A DNA stretch of 64,000 bases from Chionis minor (lineage: Eukaryota; Chordata; Aves; Charadriiformes; Chionididae), in NCBI GenBank assembly GCA_013398295.1, contig VZSF01008218.1, positions 1-64,000 of the forward strand, in the 5' to 3' direction. Made by a program: the position numbers and the translations under genes. Shown here piece by piece: positions 1 to 12,331 of this stretch; within the stretch, counting starts at the first letter, position 1, and the number at the start of each line of letters is the position of its first letter. A model generated the notes under the pieces. The model did no database searches, had not been told where the DNA came from, and saw only the letters and a program-made list of their open reading frames with translations.

Positions 1-1925
1 TAGATTGAGTACTTGCATGAAAAAATTACTGGAAGTACACTTTGAACTTAATGTTTTTTCCAGTTACTGAAATAACCATGCAATTAGGCTAGATACATCG
101 CTCAGCTCGAGAGGTTTACAACTAGAACGGGTTTTTTTTTTTTTTTTTTTTTATTCAGGTGTAATATGAACTAGTAACAATACCGTTATTGAGTTACCAA
201 AAAAAAAAAAGCCTACATAAATAATTCCTACAAAAGAAGTTATTTCCACATGGTTTGCAACTCCCTCCTATAATTTTTAGTATCTTGCTTTTGTCACTTG
301 TCAAGTTTCAAAAGGCATTTCTTTACATTGAGAAGAGCCTGAGAAGTATAAATTCAAGAACATTATAATAGTGGTAAAAAGCAAATTTTTTCAAAGTTTA
401 ACAATCTAATTTTTGCCATCTGAGGGTAAACACACAGAACCAAAACAAACCCCAAAACGAGCAACTTGAAGAACTTATTAAAAGAAGGTTTTCGGTATTC
501 ATAGGCTGCTTCTCTAACGACATCAGTTGAATCTGGAGATAAAATACATCTGAAATCTCAGTTTAGGACTCTGATACTCATGAGTGATACCATCATTACC
601 AAAGAAACTCAGATTTTCTTTTGTCAGCTTTCTTTGTGAGGGCAATTATATTTTGCTGCAAAGGGGAATGTTCTGCAAGAAGACAGAAGAAGTAAAAATG
701 ATCCGACCAAAATAATAATTCTAATGGACTCAGTAGGTGCATGATAAACAGAACCTCAGAAGAGGAGTGCAAATTCTGAACAGTGGTTGAATTGGTGAGG
801 AGGTTTTATGAAGATCTGGGACAGGTGAGGCTTTATAAAACCCTGAAGTCAGTGGTGAGATATCAAATAGATAGGTATGATTGAGCAGGAAAGGTCGTAA
901 GCTGTGTTTGATTTGGATCTTGGGAGCTGTGTTTGCTAGGATGGTGGGTAGTTTCATCAAGTTCTTCTTCTAGCCATGTTCCTGTGAAGACTACCGAATA
1001 TTTCTGTTTGAAAGCGTGACTTGGTTGCTGGAATTTAACGTTTGATCCCTGTCAAAGTGGTCTACTAGGAAACAACTGTTGTGAAAAGTGAAAGGTTATC
1101 TTGTTGTCACCTTGATTGTCACACATGTTGTATATCTCCTGCAAATAACTTGTCTTCCAGGACCACGTTGTTGTGCTGAATCGTTTGTTCATTGCTCTCA
1201 CAGAGGACCGAGTTTTACATTCTGGTTTTCCAGCGCTGTGTGAGCAGAATACTGACAGGGTCTGTGCCTTTGTAGCTTGTGAGGTTCGTTATGCGAAACT
1301 AAAATAACCTAAAGAAATTATTCTTAGGGTGTTGTCTGGTTCTTATGTTAAAGAAGAACAAAGCCAGGGAAAGACTTCTAAGGGCACCTGCTCCTCCCTT
1401 CCCTATGGTGGAGGCACACCGGTAACTCAAACTTGTAGGTAGAGCTGTATCTATCCTTGAAAATATAAGACATCTTAAACATGAATACTGGCCTGGAAGT
1501 TCAGTAAGGACTCAACATTCCTGCTTCTGATCGTTCCTAAAGTCAGGATATTCAGAAATGAATAAGTTTGTTTTAATAATTAGTTGAAGTGGCTTTAAAC
1601 ACACATTTGGTCCTTCTGTTACTCATTTTCCAGCCTTGGGATTTTATTGTCTTGCTCTTCACTCTTCAAAATCTTTTCAAGAAAGCTACTTTCCTTATAT
1701 CGCAATAACAACAGAAGCTACTTTTTAAAGAAAAGTAATGTACCTTTGAGTTGGATTACTGTCGCAATAAGGTTTAAGTCGCGGGGTATTAATATGGATA
1801 GTCATTTGTGCATTAGTGCAGCCAAAGAAACACAGCCCCTAATGGACTGGTGTAATGATGCCCAGGCCAGAATGTCACACAGTCGACAGGCAATTTTGTT
1901 TAATTGTAACATGGTGCTTGCAAAT
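1..1925. other. Unique AT-rich non-coding DNA
   Basis: No gene, RNA or transposon is recognisable. The only low-complexity parts are a T run of 21 at 132-152 and an A run of 12 at 199-210. The short open frames (76 and 93 codons) show no known domain and no exon-like context. Confidence 0.6.
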
Positions 1926-2035
1926 TAAAAAAACCCAAACAACACAACAACAACAACAACCAAAAAAACCCAAAAAAACCCACCAACCACAAAAAACAAA
2001 CCAAAGCCCACAAAAAACCCCAAATCCAAGCCACT
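1926..2035. repeat. A/C-rich low-complexity tract
   Basis: About 110 bp made almost only of A and C on the plus strand, with blocks such as AACAACAACAAC and AAAAAAACCC. It has no strict period. It is roughly the reverse complement in composition of the T/G-rich tract at 2545-2690. An open frame crossing it is rich in K, P, Q and T purely because of composition. Confidence 0.8.
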
Positions 2036-2544
2036 GGTTTTGTGTGGGAACTGTAACTGGAAAACACTTCCTTAATGAGAACTAACGGAAGACCCTCTAA
2101 TCACCAGCCGTGAAGTATAATTTTCACTTGTTTCTTTTTCAATGTGACGCATCCTTTGTGAGTATTTAGAGATTATTCCAGGTATAGATTTTATAAGCTT
2201 TGACTACAGAATCATCCTGTATTGAATGTAGTAAGTATTAAATCCCTTCTGCCCCTTTCCTGTTACGAATTTCATGGATGAGATGAATCAGGCCAGTTTG
2301 TACCGTTGTGTATCAAAATGGTTTAATGAGTTTTTTGGGTCAGTGAAATCAAATGGCTGTGTTCTTATAGCTAGCATTTTATTGTTTGTTTATCATCAAT
2401 TCAAAAAAAGAATTTTCGGTATAAAATGTACTGGGTGATCCATTAGAAGTACAAAAACATAACCAAGCACCCTTTGTGAATCTGGACCTTATGGAAAGGG
2501 GAAGTCCATGGCAAGGCTGTTGCAGGGGCTATTGCCGCTGTCTT
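2036..2544. other. Unique non-coding spacer
   Basis: Nothing recognisable is seen between the A/C-rich and T/G-rich tracts. Confidence 0.5.
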
Positions 2545-2690
2545 TTTGGGTTTTTTGTAATGACGAGTAGCAGTATTTCTGTTTCGGTTCTTTTCCAAGG
2601 TTTGTGAAGTTGATATCAAGCTTTTTTCTTGTTCTTTTTGGTGCTCTTTGGGGTTTTTTGTTGCTGTTGTTTTGGTGGGGTTTTTTAATG
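2545..2690. repeat. T/G-rich low-complexity tract
   Basis: T- and G-dominated sequence with repeated GGGTTTTTT and GTTGCTGTTGTTTTGG words. It is complementary in style to the A/C-rich tract about 600 bp upstream, so the pair forms a loose inverted arrangement. The minus-strand open frame over it is compositional and no gene is called. Confidence 0.65.
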
Positions 2691-2907
2691 CCCTGTTTAA
2701 GTAAAGCTTCCTCTTTCTAGCACTTGGGAGGGAAATACTCTGTAAAAGTATTGGCAGCTGAGCTTGGATATATTTTAAACTAAGATAAAAGCTTGAAAAT
2801 AAAAACATATGTTTGGTTTTTTTAAAGAAAAATAAAACCCCCAAAAACTTGTCTTGATATTATGCTGTATATTTATTGAATTATTAATCACCAAGACTAT
2901 AGCGCCT

Positions 2908-3060
2908 GCTTCAGTGCTGTTAAATTTTATCATGTTAATCTTTTGCTGTGATTGTGAATATGCTAAATTCCATATAAAATTTCGGAGACAGGAAAAAGCT
3001 TACAAAACAGAAGCAAGTATATACTTTATGAAAATCATATTTCCCCAGCAAATAATTCAA
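2908..3060 (+). repeat. Diverged local duplication, copy A
   Basis: This block aligns in direct orientation with 3750-3891. Shared anchors in order are TTCAGTGC-like, GTTAA...TTAT, TTTTGCT, ATAAAAT, CTTACA, AGAAG.AAG, TTTATGA, CCCAG and GCAA.TAATT.AA. Identity in the best 85 bp is about 70 percent by eye, with small indels. It is either an old tandem duplication or two copies of an unrecognised dispersed repeat. Confidence 0.6.
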
Positions 3061-3749
3061 TCCCTTTTTTATTGGCTTGTTTTTCGTAGGTCCCACAGGC
3101 ACTGGTCTATAGTGTAAACATCCACCTTGTAAATATGTAGGCTATTTTTAGTTGGTTTTGTGTTTGTAGGAAATGAAGGTCTGAAGCTGAGAAATAGCAT
3201 CTTTATTTTCTCTCATCACTTAGAATTATTTCCTTTTCAATATACTTTCTTTAAGTATTCTTTTAAATCAGCTTTATTAAAATGATTGAAAATGAGGATT
3301 CAAGCAGGAGTGTTCTGTAACTTTACTCTTAAAATTAAATATTATGTGTGACGTAGTCGTCATCCTGGAACATCCTAGCCCATCATCCAATATGCAATGC
3401 TGAAAAATATCAAGGATAATGTCCAGAAGCAGGACAGTATCAGGAGAGAATATATGTGGAAAGCAAAGAAGCCAGCACAGCAGTAACAGAGCAAATAGCT
3501 GGCCTAAGTTCTTGTGTTCCTTTCCAGCACAGACAAAATTCAAATTGCCTGTTAAAAAAATTACCTCCAAGCCTAAGTCTTATTGAAAGTTAGAAACAGG
3601 TTTTCAAATATCCGAATGTGTCTGTTAGAAATGGGAGTACACCCACCTAATTGACAGGGAGGGTTTTGAAAGCATTTTACTGAATTTCCTGTTTATAGTA
3701 GTATACATCTGCCTTTCTTGTAAGTCCATCATCATCGTCCTTATTTGCG
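3061..3749. other. Unique spacer between the two diverged copies
   Basis: No gene or known repeat is seen. A 97-codon minus-strand open frame at 3277-3570 has no recognisable domain. Confidence 0.5.
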
Positions 3750-3891
3750 GTATTTCACAGCGTTAATATTATGAGCGTAGTTTGTTTTGCTCTTAATGTA
3801 CTGTTATAAAATCACAAAGAAGGCAGAAAAACTTACAGAATAGAAGTAAGCGTGTTTTATGACAAGCACAATCCCAGAGCAAGTAATTTAA
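3750..3891 (+). repeat. Diverged local duplication, copy B
   Basis: Direct-orientation partner of 2908-3060, offset by about 830-843 bp with small length differences. The best part runs from ATAAAATCAC to GCAAGTAATTTAA. The divergence indicates age, unlike the near-identical duplication at 49.8-53.8 kb. Confidence 0.6.
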
Positions 3892-3907
3892 GAAACTTAA
3901 ATTAATT

Positions 3908-3935
3908 AATTTTATTGGGGTTCCCCAATAAAATT
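3908..3935. repeat. Perfect inverted repeat, 13-bp arms
   Basis: The arms are AATTTTATTGGGG (3908-3920) and CCCCAATAAAATT (3923-3935), separated only by TT. This is a near-perfect palindrome able to extrude a cruciform. A C-rich tract (about 3937-3950) follows directly. No protein or terminator function can be assigned. Confidence 0.85.
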
Positions 3936-4600
3936 CACCCCCCTCCCCCCATATCTTAGTAGCGTGGTTTTGTGTCGGTTTTCCTGTTTAGAAATTTGCT
4001 TGGTCATATGAGAAAACAATAAAATCACAAGTAGAGTTTTTTTAGAAGATGGCTTTTTATTTAAAAAAAAAAAAAAAAAAAAGCTAGCTGGCTTGTGTAT
4101 GAAAAATCGTGCAAAAACTATCACTAAGCCCACTTAATGACTTGTTAATTCTTACCTGAAGTCTGTGTTGAGGTCTTAGGCTTAAATGAGACGACTGTTA
4201 GTGATGTGAAATCTGCAAAATGGGCTGTGTATCAGTTGACTGTTTACTAATAGAAGAAAAATAATACTTTAAGCACTTCAGATGCATGTTAAGTCTTTGC
4301 ATAGTACTAATAGATGACAGCTATAACCTTTAATACCTAAGGGAAAATAATTCACTTCATCAGATAATTAGGCCAAGAAGATCTCGTCGTGTTTTCCCAA
4401 AACTAATTGCAAACATTGATACGACTTTTTGATGACTGAAGATGAAATCTCTCCTGCTTTCTAAGTCATTGTCATTTAAAAGTATTATCAGCTGAAGAGC
4501 TGTATGTGTAGTATTTGTTAGGACGTAGGTGACTGTGGTTTGGATTTGGAGCAGAGGATGCTTATTATAGAATGCTGGAGATACATATATTATATTTTTT

Positions 4601-4622
4601 TATATATATATATATATATATA
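4601..4622. repeat. (TA)11 microsatellite
   Basis: Eleven uninterrupted TA units directly after a short T run. A likely polymorphic simple repeat. Confidence 0.95.
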
Positions 4623-5584
4623 AACTGCTGAAGTGCAGTGGAGTTGTGCATTGTGAATGTTGAACAAAGGCTTTTAAATGTGATTTATCTGTCCATCCCG
4701 TGTTTCATATGTAGCGCAAGATGCATGTCCTGCCTTCCTGCTAGCTTTTGCAGATAGCGCTTGCTCTTCTGCACTCTTGATTTTTGCACAATGGAAAATT
4801 AACACCAGTAGATGGAATAAAAGTGACCAGTCTTGAGAATGCATAACAGGACCACCGAGAGGCAAGTTGTTTCAGAAAATGCAACAAGCCATCTTTACAC
4901 TTCTGATTTTTCAGGTTCTGTGTCACGTGGAGCATTGGGCATCCTATTCTCTCACTGGTCACACTGATGTATAGGTGCTGTGGGGGGACTTAGCCTTGAA
5001 TAGTATACCCAGAATTATACCAGTTTATGTTCTTTTTTGGGTAAATATGGGTCAGAATTCTCAGAGCCAAGTACACTTTTAGGTCTGGAAAACATTTAGC
5101 TTGCTGCGTTTAACCTAGCAGAAATATTCCTCAGGTGGCAGTCTAGAGAAATCTGCTGAATAATACTTTGTAAGGATTGTTTGCCCCTGGGCTGCTTAGA
5201 TATCGGGATTATAGTGAAAAAAAAAAAAAGTAAATCTGTATGACTGTATTTTCTGTTTGATTGCTTGGATGTGTATTTTAATTGCGTATGCTGGAGATAT
5301 CACTTAAAATTGGCCAAGCCTGCGGTTTCAGACACAGCATATTCGTGTCTTAAGTTTATTGTTGGATTCCCTTGTATTTTTATCAGCTGACTGAATTGTG
5401 AATTGCTGTTATTTGGGGATGCCAGAGCACTTCTGGTATGTTTTCTTACAAATTCTTAATGAGTAGTTGTAAAAAGGAGGCTTCAATTGCGCTTGCACTA
5501 GCAACATTAATCCTGGCATTTCTAATTGCTGAGGGTTTTTTTTAATATATTTTATTTCATTTTGCAGCCTCTTCTAGAATGTCT

Positions 5585-5618
5585 CTTTATGTGCATTCTA
5601 TCTTTATGTGCATTATCT
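5585..5618. repeat. 17-bp tandem duplication
   Basis: Two adjacent copies beginning CTTTATGTGCATT, differing only in their last few bases. It looks like a short slippage duplication. Confidence 0.8.
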
Positions 5619-7936
5619 AGATGGACAGATACAGGTAAAATTAATGAACACAACCATAAACAGTAATAATTCACTTTGATGACAGTTTTAGCAGGGTATA
5701 ATTCAAATTCTTTTTCCACCTCAAGCCATTCTTCAAAACTGAGGGCTAGTGTTTTCTCTGAAAACAAAGTCTTCAATAACCATCACAAGATCTTAGAGAG
5801 AATCGCATGGGATATTGCTGGAGGGCAGGAATGAAATTCAAACATGACACCAATGTATGACATGTAACAGAGCTGTAGAGTAAATAAAAGAATCAAAACA
5901 AGCTCTCTGTCTTGGGAATAATTATTAAATAATTTTCGACAGCATGAGAAAGGTGTGTGATTCCTAATGTGGTACTGAACAAATATGAAGCAAAATACAT
6001 TACCTAAAAGAGCTTGTGAGCTAAACAGACATATGATGAAACAAGAATTGAATTTGAGCTTCTGGCTGAGCAGTTTTTCAGCTTAAATATATATTTCCCA
6101 GGGTGTTGGAGAGCCAGCGTCATAGTTAGTGCGTAAGGAACATTCTCAGATTTCTTGGTGAAAAGATTTATATGTGTGCAAAGGTTTATTTTGATTTGTT
6201 TGCTTTATTTCCGTAACAGTGACTCCTTAACGCTCTGTCCTTCCTCCAGTCGTATAGACAGTATTTCATTTCTATTAGCGCATAGCATAATCCAAGTAAC
6301 TAACTTCTTATCATGTTGTTGATGATTCTGCTGTGACATCGGCAGTGCTTCAGTCTTGATAGTAAGGGATGACTGAACGAAACGAATACAAAAAGTATGC
6401 TATTGTGCTTGGTAGGCACACGGGACAAAGTATGCCTAACTGGAAAGAAATAGTTTTGGATTTTTTCCTGGCTTTTCAATCCATTGCTCAGAACTATTGA
6501 AATTTACTATTTCAGACCATTCTTATTTTTCTCTGAGTTTATTTGAGAGCCTGCAGTATGTGTAAAAAAAAAAAAAAAAAAAAAGTGGTTTTGCTTTTTG
6601 GTAACTCTTTATTGTGCAGTTTAATTTTGCTAATTCTGAACTCTTCCTTTAATTCTTCATGTCACTAAATTATGAGATGTTCCAGAGCCAAGCCATCTGG
6701 CTTCTATAAAAGCCACAGAAAGATCAAGGACATCTCCAACTGCTTTTATTGACCAGAGCGCCTCATGAGCCTTTAATGGGAGTAGTGGGGGTGGGCAGAA
6801 AGTTTGGTTTTCTTAGCTTAAAGTGCTCTTATTGATGGGCCTCAGTGAAGTCAGCTTTCTACACTGTTTTTCATAAACCTTTTATGACTACAAGAGTGTA
6901 AACAAGGTAAAGGTCCTCTGTGTTTCTCGCTGAATTAAAAGGATAGTCTGAAAATTTGATACACATTTCTTTATTTAAAGGCGTTCTTCGTGAGCTCCAT
7001 GTGATGTTCATACTGCAGTCACTCTGAATTGAAATGTCCCAGTCTTTAATGACTTGAAAGAGAAAGAAGAAATCTACCTAGGAGCTGAAATTCAAATGAT
7101 GGTTGGCTAAAACTTTTTCTCATGTGTTTATACCTTGTGTCCGTCACGGTAAATTTAGGCAGAAAATACGCCTTGTGTTTAAAAAAGGCAAAGCCTGGGA
7201 AGAAGTTTCAGCAGTCTGGGGAACTGTGCAGTCACTGGCAGAATTGCTGCATTTAAAATCATTGGCTTATTAAAAGTCCATTATAAGTGGCTAAGTTGGC
7301 TTACTCTCTAGTCTCAATTTTACTTTCGGTATCATTCAGCGGAGAAGAGTTGGGATATTGATGGCTGTTCTTGACAGCATTTTGCAACTGTGTAGAAAGT
7401 TTTCATTTGTGAATTGGAAAATGGCTTTTAATATTATAGCAGTAAAAAAAAAAAAAAAAGCTACAGGTGGAGGAATAGGAATAGTAAAGCTCTTTAGCTT
7501 TGTTACTTTTTGCAAGGTGCCCAAGACAGTGATCTCATATTTAGGAGCTTCTTTGTCGTTTGGCTAGATGAAGGCTTGTTCCCTTGAGTAAATGGCTTAT
7601 AAGAATAAAGTTATAAATCAGGAATCCATAGAAAGCTCACAAATATAAATCGTCGGTTGTTTCATTCATAATATGAGCTCCTCGCTTTGGTACTTCTTTG
7701 AAATGTCTGTGTAGCCTGTCTGCCCTGTGACATCTTGATGCAGTTGATAAATACATAGAGCTTTATGACCCTGACCGTCTAGAAGCCAGGGCATGGCCTA
7801 ATGTCAGTCGCCTTCAAGGCTCGATTGCAGAAGATATACCTTAAATGACTTTAAGACCTATTGACTATTATTGATGTGATCCATATATTTCTGTGGTATG
7901 TTTTGCTTCAGGTGGTTTTGGAAGGATGCTGAGGTT

Positions 7937-7984
7937 AAAAAAAAAAAAAAAATAAAAAAAATTAAAAAAATTAAAAAAAATATA
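7937..7984. repeat. A-rich (TTAAAAAAA)-like tract
   Basis: A run of A followed by repeated TTAAAAAAA-like units, then TATAATTA. Simple low-complexity DNA. No target-site duplication is evident, so it is not called the tail of a retrocopy. Confidence 0.85.
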
Positions 7985-10900
7985 ATTAGAATTCGAGAGG
8001 TACGATACAGGAAGATAAAGCTAAATATCTTAGTCCCCTAGAAACCTGAAATTGCAGCATTTTTAAGCAAGTGCAAGAACAACTTCAATTATGAATTTAA
8101 CAAAATACGGCACATCTTCCAGATGAGATGCTGATTTGGGCCAGTGCTGCTGGCAGCGTGAAGCACGTGTGCGCGTTTCAGTAGTAGCCTCCAACCATTA
8201 ACACAACTTGCAAACCTTCACAGGAAGCCCTTAGAACTGCTGGGGAGTTCGAGAAATGTCTTCATCACACCAACACATTACCTTAGCTGTTGCGTCCCGG
8301 CCAAAACTTGGTCCAGGATTTGGCATGAGTTCCCAGTTCCAGGATTCTGTGTAGAACAAATAATGACAATCTCTTCCAAGTTCTCTATGCTTCAGTGCAG
8401 TACCTGCCCTGAACACGAGGAATTCACAAGTACTTTGTTTTTCTAGAAGTAGTTTTGTACAGACGTAGAGTGAGGAAGCAGAACGACGAGACGGCAAGCA
8501 GTTTCACACTGGTGCTCTGATTACCACAGCGACAGAATAAATTGCACAAGGACAAGAGTTCATCCATTTTGTTATTAGATAGATTCAGAGCGTTTTATTT
8601 CTGCAGCATAACCATCTATTCTACGTTGCAGACTAATAGAGAAATTCAAAGTATGAATACACTGTTACATGCAGTACATGTATAAAGCATAATAGGAAAA
8701 TGCAAGAGATAGAAAAGAGTGGGCAGATTTACCACCCACCACCCAGAACTATGAATCTGTCTGACATCATCACTGGTTAAAAGAGAGACAGATCTCTCCT
8801 TTGACTTAATTACACATAATTTGGCTGACAGTTGAAATACAAACCTAAACAGTCAGTCAGCTAGAGGTACACAAAATTAAGTATTTCACGCAGTGTCCAA
8901 CCCCTTCAATCTTTATTAATAACTTAATTACATTAATTACACCATGATTTAAAGTATTGCTAGCACGAGAGGGGGGAAAAATGATAGACTCCCCTTAGTA
9001 ATGAGCTGCATAGCAATTCTGTTGGAATTAAGACTATTAGCAAAATGCAAAGTAGCAGTAATTTGTGAATATATACTCCACAGTTTATAATTTATGTTGT
9101 TCCACCCCATAATTCCTTTTTTTTAGCAAACTCCAGCAGACGTAATTTTGGAGGTCAATCTAAATGTGCCAGAAACATTATGAACAGAAGACTCTTTTCA
9201 GGCTAGCCACATATCTGAAAAACCTGTATTTCTACTACATTTTTGCTCCTCTGAGTTTGTTGCTGTTGTTGTTTAGAGGGTTTTGTTGGCTCTAGCTTCA
9301 GCAACCAACTGTAGCGCTAAAATAACCTGAGTTTTCCTTGTTCCGTTCCGTTCCGTGGTGCAACGCAACTGTCTGGCGTTGAAGTACTGAAGCCTTTATA
9401 TATCAACTCACATCTAAAGGTAGTGTGGTAGATCCATGTGGTGGATCAGGTTCTTGTGGTTCCAGCCTCTTACCTAGGTGATGCTGCCCTTGAGCGGTGT
9501 ATATACCTGGGCAGTTCTTCAGAGAAGTTATGTCCATTCCAACCTGTTGGACCAAGCAAGACTGTATAAAATAGCAATTTGACACTGAACTTTATGAGAG
9601 TTAGGAATTATAAGCAGTCTTTGATGGTAGTTAGGTACGTCTACATTGTACCTTCTTATGGAAGCAGGCTGAGTACAGTCCTATAGCCTAGAATAATAAT
9701 GATTAAAAGATATTTAGAAATATAACTTCTCTGTTTCACTTGTATTACTGTACATATCTGACAATGCTGAATTGTTAAGGGTGTTTGCCGCCTTTGTCAT
9801 TTAACTAAAGAACTTATTTGAACCCTTGAAATAAAATTGGAGTATGTTTAGTTTAAGTAGGAAAAGTAATTATTTCTGAGTTGTGAACTGCTTAAATCAA
9901 AGGGACGGCCAAGTTACAGCTGGGATATTTGGTTAAGCATCTTCTCTAATCAAATTAGGATTTGCTTCTTAAGTCAGGTTTCTAACTTGAAAATGTCTTT
10001 AAAAGGTTCTTTCTTTGAGGCATTACCTTTGGAAAGACAGTTGATATCCCTTTCAAGTGATTGTTTTACAGAGAATTATTCTGATGACTGCAAATACACA
10101 TTCCCATAAGCATATTCCGGTAAACTTTTGTAAATTATTTCAAGATGTAAAATTATTGAAATTATTTCTATTGTCTCCAGAATAAGGCTTGCCCTTATTA
10201 AAATTTAGAGCCAAGTGTTATTCACGGGGGGGAACATTACTATACTTCTTGGCCGGAACTGACAGGGACAATTTGAGAGATTCTGCTAACTGTAACATTT
10301 TAAAAAGTGGAGATACAACAAAATGGAAAGGTATTTAAAGCATTCATATTTGGGCTCGCTTGAGTAGTCATTCAGAGTTAAGGAGTCAGTTACATTTGCA
10401 GTTTGTCAAGGATTTTGGTGCTTTGTCGTTTCCATGCTACTTCACTGAGTGTGTCGGTGTGTCTGCCTGGGACACATCGATAACTGAATCGCCGAAGTGC
10501 CTGCCTAAAGTGTTTGACTGTTGTTCTACACACCGTCTAAAGAAGCTCGATAGCTCTATGGTATATACTGCATGAGCCTCAAAGGTGCTTTTCTTATTCT
10601 TGCCATGATAAATTACGGAAGTGTCCATTGCAGTCACTTTATTACCGTTCTTTCCTTTGCTGTAGTCACCTGCCATCTGCCTTTATCATTCAGATCGGTG
10701 ATTTGATGCTTATTCTTTCAATATTCCCCAGATGTGATACTTTTATATTCTTTAATACTTCTGAACTTTTGAAGACCTAGTTAAAAAGCTGTCAACGGTG
10801 ATAGAGATCTACACAGATGTCTCCATATTGTCTCAATGGTGATTCTGCATACCTTCAAAATTATAATGAAAATATTTTTCGTGGTAGAACTGTTAGATTA

Positions 10901-11665
10901 AAACGTGGTACCCGAGGTTTCATGTTTGGGATGGAAGGAGTCGAAGGCATGCTACATAAACTGCTTATTTGTCTAGGAGTAATTCAACTGTGATGGCAAG
11001 AAATAAAGGAGTGTTTTTTGCTTATTTGTACTCTGAGAATCTAGATCTCATTTTCCTACGTTTTAATTCAAGTACTCTCTATAAATTTATTTTGAAACTG
11101 ACAAATGCAACAGATTATCACATTAAAAAGAGAAAGAAAAAAGGAAAGCCTGCTACTTTTCAAATTAACTTTGCTGAAGAGGAAAACTATTGTTTGTTTA
11201 GCTTAGTTGTGTTTATCTTTAGGAAATGCTGGTGCATATCTGAGAATATTGCTGTGTGTTCCCATTGGAGATCTTGAACTATCACAGCCGTGTGCACTAG
11301 AAAGTGTGGATGTGGTTCTGAATAGTGCCGCATTACCTTTATACCTCTTTTATTGAACCCTGATTAATACAAACACAATTTTTATTTTTTTGTTTGATTT
11401 TGGAGCATCTTCTCTTAGCCTTCTCTAGCTTCAGACCTGGAAGTGTTTATGAGTGAATACAATTGAGTGATTTGTTAATTGTTCTGCCTAGTGAGTGGCC
11501 CTACAATACATACTGTGGACTCTATAGGAGGTATCTATTCTATTCCTTACATGATAGATTCCTAAAATTAAGTTACTTTAGTGTTGTTATTTTTGTAACA
11601 TGGTAGAAAAAGGAAAACTCTGTGAAACTAGCATCTTGAAGCTGTTCAGTTTTGATTGAAACGGC

Positions 11666-12298
11666 AATCACAGAATCACAGAAAGTTAAGGGTTGGCAGG
11701 GACCTCTGGAGATCATCCGGTCCAACCCCCTGCCAGAGCAGGTCCACCTACAGCAGGTTGCACAGGGTGGCGTCCAGGCGGGTTGGGAATGTCTCCAGAG
11801 TGGGAGACTCCACCACCTCTCTGGGCAGCCTGTGCCAGTGCTCTGCCGCCCTCAAAGGAAAGAAGTTCCTCCTCATGTTGAGGTGGAACTTCCTGTATTT
11901 GATTTTATACCCTTTGTCCTATCACTGGGTACTACTGAAAAAAGCCTGGTCCCCTCCTCCTGGCACCCTCCATTTAAGTATTTGTAAACATTGATGAGAC
12001 CCCCCCTCAGCCTTCTCTTCTCTAGACTAAAAAGGCCCAATTCCCTCAACCTTTCCTCATAAGAAAGTTGCTCCAGCCCCCTCATCATCTTCATGGCCCT
12101 TCGCTGCACCCTCTCTAGCAGTTCCCTGTCTTTCTTAAACTGGGGAGCCCAGCACTAGACACAGGACTCGAGTTGTGGTCTCACCAGGGCAGAGTAAAGG
12201 GGGAGGATGACCCCCCTCCACCTGGTGGCCACACTCCTCTTGATGCACCCCAGGATGCCACTGGCCTTCTTGGCCACAAGGGCACATTGCTGGCTATC
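11666..12298 (-). mobile_element. CR1 LINE, 5'-truncated copy
   Basis: A non-LTR retrotransposon of the CR1 family in reverse orientation. Its 3' terminus is at 11666-11681, where two copies of the octamer (ATTCTGTG read on the minus strand) form the typical CR1 tail. The 3' UTR is short. Upstream lies the C-terminal part of ORF2, with hallmark words such as [11 protein letters not shown] and [20 protein letters not shown]. The element stops at about 12298 against a T-rich tract, which is normal 5' truncation, so no endonuclease and little of the reverse transcriptase remain. It shares a block around 11731-11767 with the fragment at 61717, so both probably belong to one subfamily. No clear target-site duplication is seen, as is usual for CR1. 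Confidence 0.95.
11748..12297 (-). pseudogene. CR1 ORF2 C-terminal remnant, broken
   Basis: Read on the minus strand from the right, this is the C-terminal end of the CR1 ORF2 polyprotein, past the reverse transcriptase core. Visible words are [13 protein letters not shown], then [38 protein letters not shown], and [14 protein letters not shown] near the end, with the natural stop at 11748-11750. It is dead for three reasons. It is 5'-truncated. A TAG at 12155-12157 sits where the family normally has a glutamine (inferred CAG to TAG). A one-base loss around 11905-11910 shifts the frame before [11 protein letters not shown]. It encodes nothing functional. The opposite-strand open frames over it are shadows. 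Confidence 0.9.
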
Positions 12299-12331
12299 TT
12301 TTTTTTTTTTCTTTTTTCTTTTTTTCTTTTT
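12299..12331. repeat. T-rich (T6-12 C) tract at CR1 5' junction
   Basis: T runs interrupted by single C bases, starting exactly where CR1 homology ends. It could be a pre-existing target tract or sequence that expanded after insertion. Confidence 0.8.

Larger units (their letters stand above)
3940..11665. other. Unique AT-rich DNA with scattered homopolymers
   Basis: No exon, RNA gene or recognised transposon is seen over about 7.7 kb. Low-complexity elements are A runs at 4063-4082, 5217-5229, 6564-6584 and 7444-7459, the A-rich tract at 7937-7984, a TA microsatellite at 4601-4622, a 17-bp tandem duplication at 5585-5618 and three TTCCG units near 9341-9357. Open frames up to 102 codons show no domain. 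Confidence 0.55.

Noticed and set aside
2443..2844. 133-codon minus-strand frame
   Set aside because: Covers the T/G-rich tract; K, T and P richness is compositional and no domain is seen.
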